Shown: piece after piece, positions 1 to 12,589 of the stretch | Numbering within the stretch: position 1 is the first letter of the stretch | Layout: each line of letters opens with the position of its first letter | NCBI GenBank assembly: GCA_964035545.1 | Contig: OZ037766.1 | Location: forward strand, 12,947,222-13,011,221 | Origin: Bugula neritina | Lineage: Eukaryota; Bryozoa; Gymnolaemata; Cheilostomatida; Bugulidae | Reading direction: 5' to 3' | Length of the DNA: 64,000 bases | Position numbers and translations under genes: made by a program | The notes under the pieces: model-generated | Told to the model about the DNA's origin: nothing | The model's input: only the letters and a program-made list of their open reading frames with translations | Databases searched by the model: none

Positions 1-3000
1 AAATTCAGTAGTTGTTTCTACTGTTTCTTCTTCAGTTGTTAGATCACTACCTTCTGTCGATAATGTCATATCTGTTGTCAATTCAGGAGTTGTTTCTGCT
101 TGTTCTTCTTCAGTGGTTAAAGCACTACTTTCTGCCGATTGTGTTTCACCTGTTGTGGAATTTGAGCTGAATGTTGGAAGTTCAGTGGTTGTTTTTACTG
201 GTTCTTCTTTGGTTGTAGAATCACTAACTTCTGTCGATTGAAATTTATCTGTTGTTGATTCTGAGCTGAATTTTGGGGCTTCAGTGGTTGTTTCTATGGG
301 TTCTTCTTCAGTTGTTAAATCACTACTTTCTGTCGATTGTGTTTCGCCTGTTGTGGAATCTGAGCTAGATGTTGGAAGTTTAGGGGTTGTTTCTACTGGT
401 CCTTCTTCAGTTGTAGAATCACTAGCTATTGTCGATTGGAATTTATCTGTTGTTGACTCTGAGCTGAATGTCGGGGTTTCAGTGGTTGTTTCTATGGGTT
501 CTCCTGCAGTCGTTACATCACTACTTTCTGTCGATTGTGTTTCACCTGTTGTGGAATCTGAGCTGAATGTTGGAAATTCAGTAGTTGTTTCTACTGTTTC
601 TTCTTCAGTTGTTAGATCACTACCTTCTGTCGATAATGTTATATCTGTTGTCAATTCAGGAGTTGTTTCTGCTTGTTCTTCTTCAGTGGTTAAAGCACTC
701 TCTTCTGTCGATGATGTTATTTCTGTTGTCAATTCAGTAGTTGTTTTCACTGATTCTTCAGTTGTTACATCATCAGGCTCGGTCGATTGTGGTTTTTCTG
801 TTGTCAACTCTGGGCTAAATGTTGTAGGTTCAGTGGTTGGTACTACTGGTCTTTTTTTAGTAGTAGAATCACTAGCTTCTGTCGATGATGCTATTTCTGT
901 TGTCAATTCAATAGTTGTTTCTACTGGTTCTTCTTCAGTCGTTACATCACTACTTTCTGTCGATTGTGTTTCACCTGTTGTGGAATCTGAGCTGAATGTT
1001 GGAAGTTCAGTGGTTGTTTTTACTGGTTCTTCTTCGGTTGTAGAATCACTAACTTCTGTCGATTGAAATTTATCTGTTGTTGATTCTGAGCTGAATTTTG
1101 GGGCTTCAGTGGTTGTTTCTATGGGTTCTTCTTCAGTTGTTAAATCACTACTTTCTGTCGATTGTGTTTCGCCTGTTGTGGAATCTGAGCTAGATGTTGG
1201 AAGTTTAGGGGTTGTTTCTACTGGTCCTTCTTCAGTTGTAGAATCACTAGCTATTGTCGATTGGAATTTATCTGTTGTTGACTTTGAGCTGAATGTCGGG
1301 GTTTCAGTGGTTGTTTCTATGGGTTCTCCTGCAGTCGTTACATCACTACTTTCTGTCGATTGTGTTTCACCTGTTGTGGAATCTGAGCTGAATGTTGGAA
1401 GTTCAGTGGTTGTTTTTACTGGTTCTTCTTCGGTTGTAGAATCACTAACTTCTGTCGATTGAAATTTTTCTGTTGTTGACTCTGAGCTGAATTTTGGGGC
1501 TTCAGTGGTTGTTTCTATGGGTTCTTCTTCAGTTGTTAAATCACTACCTTGAGTCGATCGTGTTTTGTCTGTTGTGGAATCTGAGCTAAATGTTGGAAAT
1601 TCAGTAGTGGTTTCTACTGTTTCTTTTTCAGTTGTTAGATCACTACCTTCTGTCGATAATGTCATATCTGTTGTCAATTCAGGAGTTGTTTCTGCTTGTT
1701 CTTCTTCAGTGGTTAAAGCACTACTTTCTGCCGATTGTGTTTCACCTGTTGTGGAATCTGAGCTGATTGTTGGAAGTTCAGTGGTTGTTTTTACTGGTTC
1801 TTCTTCGGTTGTAGAATCACTAACTTCTGTCGATTTAAATTTATCTGTTGTTGATTCTGAGCTGAATTTTGGGGCTTCAGTGGTTGTTTCTATGGGTTCT
1901 TCTTCAGTTGTTAAATCACTACTTTCTGTCGATTGTGTTTCGCCTGTTGTGGAATCTGAGCTAGATGTTGGAAGTTTAGGGGTTGTTTCTACTGGTCCTT
2001 CTTCAGTTGTAGAATCACTAGCTATTGTCGATTGGAATTTATCTGTTGTTGACTCTGAGCTGAATGTCGGGGTTTCAGTGGTTGTTTCTATGGGTTCTCC
2101 TGCAGTCGTTACATCACTACTTTCTGTCGATTGTGTTTCACCTGTTGTGGAATCTGAGCTGAATGTTGGAAATTCAGTAGTTGTTTCTACTGTTTCTTCT
2201 TCAGTGGTTAGATCACTACCTTCTGTCGATAATGTCATATCTGTTGTCAATTCAGGAGTTGTTTCTGCTTGTTCTTCTTCCGTGGTTAAAGCACTACTTT
2301 CTGTCGATTGTGTTTCACCTGTTGTGGGATCTGAGCTGAATGTTGGAAGTTCAGTGGTTGCTTTTACTGGTTCTTCTTCGGTTGTAGAATCACTAACTTC
2401 TGTCGATTGAAATTTTTCTGTTGTTGACTCTGAGCTGAATTTTGGGGCTTCAGTGGTTGTTTCTGCTTGTTCTTCTTCAGTTGTTAAATCACTACTTTCT
2501 GTCGATTGTGTTTCACCTGTTGTGGAATCTGAGCTGAATGTTGGAAGTTCAGTGGTTGTTTTTACTGGTTCTTCTTCGGTTGTAGAATCACTAACTTCTG
2601 TCGATTGAAATTTTTCTGTTGTTGACTCTGAGCTGAATTTTGGGGCTTCAGTGGTTGTTTCTATGGGTTCTTCTTCAGTTGTTAAATCACTACCTTGAGT
2701 CGATCGTGTTTTGTCTGTTGTGGAATCTGAGCTAAATGTTGGAAATTCAGTAGTGGTTTCTACTGTTTCTTTTTCAGTTGTTAGATCACTACCTTCTGTC
2801 GATAATGTCATATCTGTTGTCAATTCAGGAGTTGTTTCTGCTTGTTCTTCTTCAGTTGTTAAATCACTACTTTCTGTCGATTGTGTTTCGCCTGTTGTGG
2901 AATCTGAGCTGAATGTTGGAAGTTCAGTGGTTGTTTTTACTGGTTCTTCTTCGGTTGTAGAATCACTAACTTCTGTCGATTGAAATTTATCTGTTGTTGA

Positions 3001-6000
3001 CTCTGAGCTGACTTTTGGGGCTTCAGTGGTTGTTTCTATGGGTTCTTCTTCAGTTGTTAAATCACTACCTTGAGTCGATCGTGTTTTGTCTGTTGTGGAA
3101 TCTGAGCTGAATGTTGGAAATTCAGTAGTTGTTTCTACTGTTTCTTCTTCAGTTGTTAGATCACTACCTTCTGTCGATAATGTCATATCTGTTGTCAATT
3201 CAGGAGTTGTTTCTGCTTGTTCTTCTTCAGTGGTTAAAGCACTACTTTCTGCCGATTGTGTTTCACCTGTTGTGGAATTTGAGCTGAATGTTGGAAGTTC
3301 AGTGGTTGTTTTTACTGGTTCTTCTTTGGTTGTAGAATCACTAACTTCTGTCGATTGAAATTTATCTGTTGTTGATTCTGAGCTGAATTTTGGGGCTTCA
3401 GTGGTTGTTTCTATGGGTTCTTCTTCAGTTGTTAAATCACTACTTTCTGTCGATTGTGTTTCGCCTGTTGTGGAATCTGAGCTAGATGTTGGAAGTTTAG
3501 GGGTTGTTTCTACTGGTCCTTCTTCAGTTGTAGAATCACTAGCTATTGTCGATTGGAATTTATCTGTTGTTGACTCTGAGCTGAATGTCGGGGTTTCAGT
3601 GGTTGTTTCTATGGGTTCTCCTGCAGTCGTTACATCACTACTTTCTGTCGATTGTGTTTCACCTGTTGTGGAATCTGAGCTGAATGTTGGAAATTCAGTA
3701 GTTGTTTCTACTGTTTCTTCTTCAGTTGTTAGATCACTACCTTCTGTCGATAATGTTATATCTGTTGTCAATTCAGGAGTTGTTTCTGCTTGTTCTTCTT
3801 CAGTGGTTAAAGCACTCTCTTCTGTCGATGATGTTATTTCTGTTGTCAATTCAGTAGTTGTTTTCACTGATTCTTCAGTTGTTACATCATCAGGCTCGGT
3901 CGATTGTGGTTTTTCTGTTGTCAACTCTGGGCTAAATGTTGTAGGTTCAGTGGTTGGTACTACTGGTCTTTTTTTAGTAGTAGAATCACTAGCTTCTGTC
4001 GATGATGCTATTTCTGTTGTCAATTCAATAGTTGTTTCTACTGGTTCTTCTTCAGTCGTTACATCACTACTTTCTGTCGATTGTGTTTCACCTGTTGTGG
4101 AATCTGAGCTGAATGTTGGAAGTTCAGTGGTTGTTTTTACTGGTTCTTCTTCGGTTGTAGAATCACTAACTTCTGTCGATTGAAATTTATCTGTTGTTGA
4201 TTCTGAGCTGAATTTTGGGGCTTCAGTGGTTGTTTCTATGGGTTCTTCTTCAGTTGTTAAATCACTACTTTCTGTCGATTGTGTTTCGCCTGTTGTGGAA
4301 TCTGAGCTAGATGTTGGAAGTTTAGGGGTTGTTTCTACTGGTCCTTCTTCAGTTGTAGAATCACTAGCTATTGTCGATTGGAATTTATCTGTTGTTGACT
4401 TTGAGCTGAATGTCGGGGTTTCAGTGGTTGTTTCTATGGGTTCTCCTGCAGTCGTTACATCACTACTTTCTGTCGATTGTGTTTCACCTGTTGTGGAATC
4501 TGAGCTGAATGTTGGAAGTTCAGTGGTTGTTTTTACTGGTTCTTCTTCGGTTGTAGAATCACTAACTTCTGTCGATTGAAATTTTTCTGTTGTTGACTCT
4601 GAGCTGAATTTTGGGGCTTCAGTGGTTGTTTCTATGGGTTCTTCTTCAGTTGTTAAATCACTACCTTGAGTCGATCGTGTTTTGTCTGTTGTGGAATCTG
4701 AGCTAAATGTTGGAAATTCAGTAGTGGTTTCTACTGTTTCTTTTTCAGTTGTTAGATCACTACCTTCTGTCGATAATGTCATATCTGTTGTCAATTCAGG
4801 AGTTGTTTCTGCTTGTTCTTCTTCAGTGGTTAAAGCACTACTTTCTGCCGATTGTGTTTCACCTGTTGTGGAATCTGAGCTGATTGTTGGAAGTTCAGTG
4901 GTTGTTTTTACTGGTTCTTCTTCGGTTGTAGAATCACTAACTTCTGTCGATTTAAATTTATCTGTTGTTGATTCTGAGCTGAATTTTGGGGCTTCAGTGG
5001 TTGTTTCTATGGGTTCTTCTTCAGTTGTTAAATCACTACTTTCTGTCGATTGTGTTTCGCCTGTTGTGGAATCTGAGCTAGATGTTGGAAGTTTAGGGGT
5101 TGTTTCTACTGGTCCTTCTTCAGTTGTAGAATCACTAGCTATTGTCGATTGGAATTTATCTGTTGTTGACTCTGAGCTGAATGTCGGGGTTTCAGTGGTT
5201 GTTTCTATGGGTTCTCCTGCAGTCGTTACATCACTACTTTCTGTCGATTGTGTTTCACCTGTTGTGGAATCTGAGCTGAATGTTGGAAATTCAGTAGTTG
5301 TTTCTACTGTTTCTTCTTCAGTTGTTAGATCACTACCTTCTGTCGATAATGTCATATCTGTTGTCAATTCAGGAGTTGTTTCTGCTTGTTCTTCTTCAGT
5401 GGTTAAAGCACTCTCTTCTGTCGATAATGTTATTTCTGTTGTCAATTCAGTAGTTGTTTTCACTGATTCTTCAGTTGTTACATCATCAGGCTCGGTCGAT
5501 TGTGTTTTTTCTGTTGTCAACTCTGGGCTAAATGTTGTAGGTTCAGTGGTTGGTACTACTGGTCTTTTTTTAGTAGTAGAATCACTAGCTTCTGTCGATG
5601 ATGCTATTTCTGTTGTCAATTCAATAGTTGTTTCTACTGGTTCTTCTTCAGTGGTAACATCACTACTTTCTGTCGATTGTGTTTCGCCTGTTGTGGAATT
5701 TGAGCTAGATGTTGAAAGTTTAGGGGTTGTTTCAACTGGTCCTTCTTCAGTTGTAGAATCACTAGCTATTGTCGATTGGAATTTATCTGTTGTTGACTCT
5801 GAGCTGAATGTTGGGGATTTAGTGGTTGTTTCTAGGGGTTCTTCTTCAGTTGTTATATCACTACTTTGAGTCGATCGTGTTTTGTCTGTTGTTGACTCTG
5901 AGCTGAATGTTGGGGTTTCAGTCGTTGTTTCTATTGGTTCTTTTTCAGTTGTTACATCATCAGGTTTCACCGATTGTGTTTTTTCTGTTGTCAACTCTGG

Positions 6001-6797
6001 GCTAAATGTTGTAGGCTCGGTGGTTGGTTCTACTGGTCCTTTTTCAGTTGTAGAATCACTAGCTTCTGTCGATGATGCTTTTTCTGTTGTCAATTCAGTA
6101 GTTGTTTCTGCTTGCTCCTTTTCAGTTGATGAGTTTTTTTCTGTTGTCAGTTCAGCTGTTATTTCTACTGGTTGTTTTTCTGTTGTCGAGTCATTGGCTT
6201 CAGTCGATTTTGTTTTGTTTGTTGGCAATTCTGTAGTTGTTTGTACTGGTTCTCTTTCAGTTGTTAAATTACTAATTTTAGTTCCCTCAGTTGTTGTTTC
6301 CACTTGTTCTTGAGTTGTTGTTTCACCACCTTCGGTCGTTTGTGTTTTGTTTGCTGTCAGTTTTGTGCTCAACGTTTGAAGTTCCGTTGTTGTTTCTACT
6401 GGTTCTTCTTGAATTGTTGAATTAAATGCTTCAGTCGATAGGGTTTTACTGATTGGCAACTTCGAGCTGACTTCTTCGGATTCAGTAGTTGTTTCTAATA
6501 TTTGTTTTCCATCTGTTGTCAATTCGCTGAAAACAGTTGTTTTGTTTTGTTCCTCAAAAGTCGTTTTGTTTTCATTTTCATTTGTTGACAGTGTGCTCGT
6601 GGTGGAAGTTGATGGCGCTAAGCTAGTTACTGTTGTACTGCTTTGTTGAGTGGTTGTTATTGAAGAAGTTGTTGTTTGTTTGTTCAATGTAGTGTTTGCT
6701 GTCCTAGTCGTTGTTGCTGTTGATGTTTGAGTGGTGGTCACAGCTGGATTCACAACGTCTTCGTATAGTGATAATACGATCACAGGATCGGCAATCG
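1..6797 (-). repeat. Thr/Glu-rich mucin repeat exon
   Basis: This exon is built from tandem units of mostly 99 bp (33 residues), with a 78-bp (26-residue) variant. The landmark cga codon occurs at 58, 136, 235, 334, 433 and 532. A typical stretch reads LTTEEEPIETTTEAPKVSSE on the minus strand. Minus-strand codons sit on positions 3k+1 to 3k+3 at both ends of the exon. Wherever I checked codon by codon, including most variant units, there was no TAA, TAG or TGA. The first part, about 6300-6797, is non-repetitive Thr/Ser-rich sequence. Above the 33-residue unit there is a higher-order period of 3117 bp: 1-2280 matches 3118-5397 almost base for base. Confidence 0.9.
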
Positions 6798-9700
6798 CTG
6801 TAATAACAATGAATAGGAGTGCTCACCAACTGGTCTCTTTGTAAAATTTATATTTTTACTAGGAAGCTTTACTTTTGAATGGTTTCCATTTTATAAGGCA
6901 TTGAACTAAATGCTTGTTTTAAATTAAAAAGTGCCCTTTTGTATTATATGTGGCTTATAGATAGTTGTTTTTGAATTGAGTTCAACTGCACTTTTAAATA
7001 ATTCATTGATTTTTTAATTTATTGAGTGAGCACTCAATTAGGGAAAAATCACTTTTACTTTTGCAAGCAAAAAGTTACCTGTGATAATTATTGAAGTCGG
7101 AATTACTGCAGGTGAGTAGTTTGGTAGGTTTATTATCACAGCTTGAACAGCCACTATGTTATCTGCTGGAGTAGCTCCTGGAACTGCAGTTGAAGTTGTT
7201 GCAAATACAACCACAAAAATAACTATCACTGACCCCTCTCTACAAATATAAAAATGCTTTTATAATTCATGTTGACTGGGCTAGTAGGTTTATATGTAAG
7301 TGAAATGTGATACCATAAAGATTGAAGATAATGTAAAGTCAAAAGCTTTCAATCATATTTTCTAGTTGCAGCTACTTGGTTGTTTGGAAGTCAACAGGTC
7401 ATTTTTCAGATTAATTACTAAAACAGCTGTTTATGGTTCCAGTAGTTTACAAGTTAGGAGAATCTATGATTTTGTTCAACATCTAGATTCTGTTGATTCG
7501 AGTTTGCTTGTAATGCAAAACTATGCCATTTACTCTCATTTTCCCTCCCTATAAAATATTAATCAATCTGGTATATCAGAAGTCACCCTTCCTGTATATT
7601 GGAAGTAACTTCAAATAATTAGTTTACAATATTTTGTAATATGTATGTGACTTGTAGCATATAGCAATGTTTTTTGTCTGCTAATTTAGCTACAATTTAT
7701 TTATGAAGTTTTCCTCTCTTAGTTTCATCAAGATTTGAGCATCTGGTATCAATAAAAAGTACATTTGGTTAAATTTGCAAGCTTGGACAAATAAAATATG
7801 CATTGATAAGTCAATCCTCTTTGCTTTTAATATGTTTATAAGTCGCAGAAATTGCATACTCATTAAAAAGTAGTCACTGTCACTTTTCAAAGTTAACATA
7901 GACTAAAACATATATGTAATAGTAACTTGCAGGATTCGTCTATACTATAACCCTTGCACCATGCATTAATCTGGCAAAAATGTTTTTTAAGGTTAAAAAC
8001 AATATAGAACCATACAGATTGAGTTGTGAATGTAGTAAACTGGAATCTAAATTTGGTATATGTGCTCATCATTATAGCTAATTTTATTTAGCTATTAATA
8101 TTTAGCACACTTTTTATTTCAAAAAGTGTCAATTGGCTCTGTGAAATGACTTGAATCAAGTCGATCAATGTTTTAAGAGAAAGCACTCAGTCATTTAAAG
8201 TAATACGTTGAAGTTTATCATCTTAAAATACCCTGCATTTGTTTGTCCCCAATAGACCCTTTTCAAATGTCCCTCTAGGGGCTTTTATAATTTGAAGTTG
8301 TCTCCTCCCACCCGGTATATGGGGGAGTCTATATGATATATAGAAAGTCATAAAATCAGGAGAAATTTAAGGTTTGTGTGAGGACTATTGCTAGCATGAG
8401 TTTTTTCTTTTATGAGATAAATATTTTGGCCTAAGCATACATAATAGCAGTTCCAGAAAATTTTTAAAAATTTTCTTTCTTGACAAATCTTGAGAAAAAT
8501 AAACTTCAAAGCATGTTTGTGGTTTTGGTTACTGAGCAAGTTGAAGTGGTAACTATGATACAAGTCTCATTAATTATTTGTTATACTGGCTGTCATGTTC
8601 AATTCATAGCTGTTGACCTTTCAACTTTTTGGTCAGAATCTGCTGTTAGCACAGTCTTAGAGCTCTGCTAGTGAATGAGACAGCAGATTAGCTGTTAGCA
8701 TTTTCAATTAATTATATACTTATGCACTTATGTTATGAGAATAGCTAAACTACCTACCTCAATACCCATCATTTTCAAGAAGCATTCTCACAAAACTATA
8801 GATAAACGATATATTATTAAATAGACTGTTTAAATTTGTATCATCAAACGAATATGAAATGTGGATTAATACATGTCGTTTAATTTTCTAGCAGGTTAAA
8901 TGCATCTATTGCACTTGCAACAATTGTGCTCAAATAAATATATCTAGATAAACCCCCGATAGCCTTTTAGCTGTTGGCATTCAGGTTTTTGTGTTACAGT
9001 TTTGTTATTTCTTAATATTATGCCTGTGGCTTGTAGTATAGGAACAGTAGTGAAGAAATTGAGATAGCCTAAGTTTTTTGAATCTCTTTATAAATTTTGG
9101 TGTTGCACATAACATAACTTCTTTTGCTACATTTCTAATCTAGAACAAAGGCTTTTCTCAATTTCTCCATTACTGCACCTACCCGTGTGTAGTAGTCATC
9201 TCTGTCAGCTGCAGTAGACTCAAGGTCCTAGTTAATGTAGGTGGTAGGTTAAAACATAGTTATATAATGAAATAGGTAAAAGGCCAACCTAAGCCAGCCA
9301 TTACTGAACCTGAAAACCCAAGTTTCTCAACTCATCAAATTGCAACATAGGTAAACTGAATTATCTGAAAACCGCTTCTGAAAGAATTTCTGGTTGAAAA
9401 GTATGAAGCAAATTCTGATAAAGGAAGCAGTGAAAGTATGTTGAAAATATTGAGTTATTAACTTTTTGCTTGGGTTTTCAGTGAAACCATTTAATGTTAT
9501 AGCTTCTCAACATCTCATGCTCTAAATATCTACATCAGCTAGTCTTATTGAAACTTAGCTGTAGTTTTACAGCTGGCTTGGCTGATCCTGGGTCACAAAA
9601 TGTTATGCATAATCGAGGATAAGTTCACCCCAAGTATAACATATCGATCAATTAGAACTTTCAAATAAAACTATTTGACCTGTTGTAAAACATGCAATAT

Positions 9701-12546
9701 AGATATAGGGCAGACAAAATATTTCAAGATGATATTGAATTAAAAGATGTCTGCCTCTTGTAAATACTTTAAATGAGCTTTTATTTTAAATATTCCTACA
9801 GAGTTTTGACTTTTTTTTTCATTCATTTTTGTTCATGCCTACTTATATTATAGCCAGTATTTACACTGAATTTCGCAACATGTTGTCATGTCTGTGATAT
9901 GCAATAAATCAATCAACTATATAAAATATGTTAAATAAATTTTTGCCTAAACTGAGCTTTGCTTCTCTTAGTAATATTTTTCTTTTAAAAAAGTTTTGGC
10001 TATAATATGAAACTATGTAAAGCATTGACGGTCCTTTGAACATAATGTAGTACAAACTCTTCAAAGTATAATTATGTGTACATGCTATAACACAGCTAAG
10101 CAGGCATGCAAGTAATTACATGTAACTAGCAGTGAAACTGGACCACTGCAGAGTTGAAAGGTCAATTCAGCTATAAATTGCATGGCCATAACAGACAGGA
10201 CAACAAATGATAATTGAGACTTAATCATAGTTGCTATTTCTGCATTGCCCAGCAACGGAAACCACAAAAATGCGTTCAAGCATATTTCAGGCAACATTTT
10301 TGCATGTTGGGAGGACACAACTCTTAATTTTAGCGGGACATTGGAGACCACTGAAAAGGGTCTATTATCAACAAAGCCATTTAAATTCCACTATCATATT
10401 TCCACACTTACTGGAACTCATTCACAGCACATCCGGTGTAGTCATCTGCCATGTCAGAAGCAGCATATGTCTGGTCAACTGCATTACAAAATTCAGCTGC
10501 TTCTCTCTTGAAAACCTGGGAGTTTGGGTCATGTAGTTCAACTGAGAATGTTTTGTTTAATGTGGTTGAAGCATTGTATGCATCTAAAACAAAATATGCA
10601 CTATTATAGTGTTTAATTACTCTCTATTATCTTACTAGACAAACTGTGTTTATCAGATAGTAGTATTGTCCCTAGCTCTGTGCTTTTGTTTTCTGACACA
10701 TGATGTCATGAGCTTTTCTCATCTGTACCTAGTAACCATAGCCCAAGTTGTGTTAATCAGGAATAGATCATTTGAAAGCTCTGGCTAATATTTAAATTGA
10801 TTGAAGAAGCCTAACATTATAATACCACATTGTTTATACTTACAGATTATTTGTGAAGGAGTTGTGTTTTGTGTTGGAGGGAGGGTGGGGTTTCGTGTTG
10901 ACGGTGATAAAACTCTAGTACCTAAAAATATGAGTAACACATCATAAATCTGTTGTTGCTAGCAGTATGCGATGCAATCACATTCCTGTTTATCAATTTA
11001 AAACTTTGGTTACTGGTAAAAACATTGAAAAAGTAGTTGTAAATCAGTCAGAATAAAAACTTATCAATTAGGTAGTAAGTAACTTTGAAAGTATTAGAAT
11101 GTGCATATAATAATCATGTGACTTCCATAATCATGCGATCAATCTATCTTTGAAGCTAAAACTCACAAGTTTCATTACTCTCAGAATTATATTCTAGTCC
11201 GAATATGATAAAAATTGTATTAGTTCTTTGACTTTGTTGGTAAATGTTATTCATTCCTAAAAAATATTTAATCATTTGGAAACTTGTATATATTGTATAC
11301 CTTCAAATTCTATGCTAAAAGCATCAATCTCATAAAAACCAAAGTCGGACTGGTTGACTGTATTGATTACTGTATTTTCAAGTTCAGGTAACAGCTCTTC
11401 TACAGAGATGTCTTGTCCAAGGAATTTCAGCTCATATGTAATTATTACACTTCCGTTCCTAGAGTAGAATAGTGAGAATTACTACTAGCAGTAGTAAAGA
11501 ATTGAACCTACATAATTATACAATTATCTAATTTGCTTTAAGCAAATATTATCCAAGAAAGTTATGTGATATTATACATGTGGACATTAGTTATTACCAG
11601 TTAAAAATAAACAGAATAGCCATGGCTAATCCTATAAGTTCAAAATAATGTTTTAATCAAAAAATCAATTATTGCTTATAATTTTTACATGCTACAAAAA
11701 TTATTGCATCAATTATACATAAGAAAATTTGATACAAAACAAGTTACACTTTGTTTCCCCGTAACATGCTGAAACTTTTTAATCAAATCATTAATGCCTT
11801 CAATAAGTTTTAGCATCGAATTTCATTCCAATGGAGTTGCTCTTCTCCGGTTAAAAGAATAATCTATAGAAAATAACTGTGCCCAAGTCACAAAATTAAA
11901 TTTGGTATCCGGCCTTCACTATGCATATATGGTCACTATTCAAAACTGCTTGCATATGATGTACATAGCTTTTAAAATGGCACAATGTGGTATACTTCTA
12001 CCTAGCATCACTATATCAAGAGGAGTCTTGCAGGTGTGATATAGTTTTATACACCAAGCAAACTAATCACCTAAACCCGTTCCTTGTCTAAGTTGACTTC
12101 ATCATACTTTATAGTATTAAAGTTCTACTCATATATGTCACAGTAGTTATTTACATAGACTACACCTATGTGTACTTTTTATACATCTTAGTCACAAATC
12201 TAGTGTTGAGAGAGTACTAAATATGATATTGCACAATGTCACACCCTTCTACTGGTGCGAAAATATGATATGTGTAAACAATGTTCCTTCATAATATATT
12301 AGCACTACATGTATTGCACCTGTTCCATCATAAAACATCATATGCTATGTTGTATAGAGCATTAGAACATACCTTATATTTAAAACAGAGCAGGAAGAAT
12401 AATACTTGTCTAATATGCTGTTCCTCTTCACAGTGGAATCAAGCTGAAAGGAACACAAACATAATATAGTAGTAGTCAAATACTAGGTTGTTATTATATA
12501 TTATAATATCATATTGTGTATATATTTATTTTATATAATATAATTG

Positions 12547-12589
<43 letters not shown>

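Noticed and set aside
1-6300. CRISPR-like direct repeats
   Set aside because: Units are 99 bp, contiguous without spacers and coding; this is a protein repeat in an intron-bearing animal genome.
284-6313. Series of long plus-strand ORFs rich in Ser and Val
   Set aside because: They are the antisense of the minus-strand mucin exon, which is open through the region, phase-consistent with the SEA exons and Thr/Glu-rich as mucins are.
7038-7229. Apparent signal peptide (VIVIFVVVFATTSTAV) at the head of the mucin exon
   Set aside because: It has no ATG. Extended upstream in frame it reads EGSVIVIFVVVF, the second half of an SEA domain, and joins in phase with exon 10583-10412.
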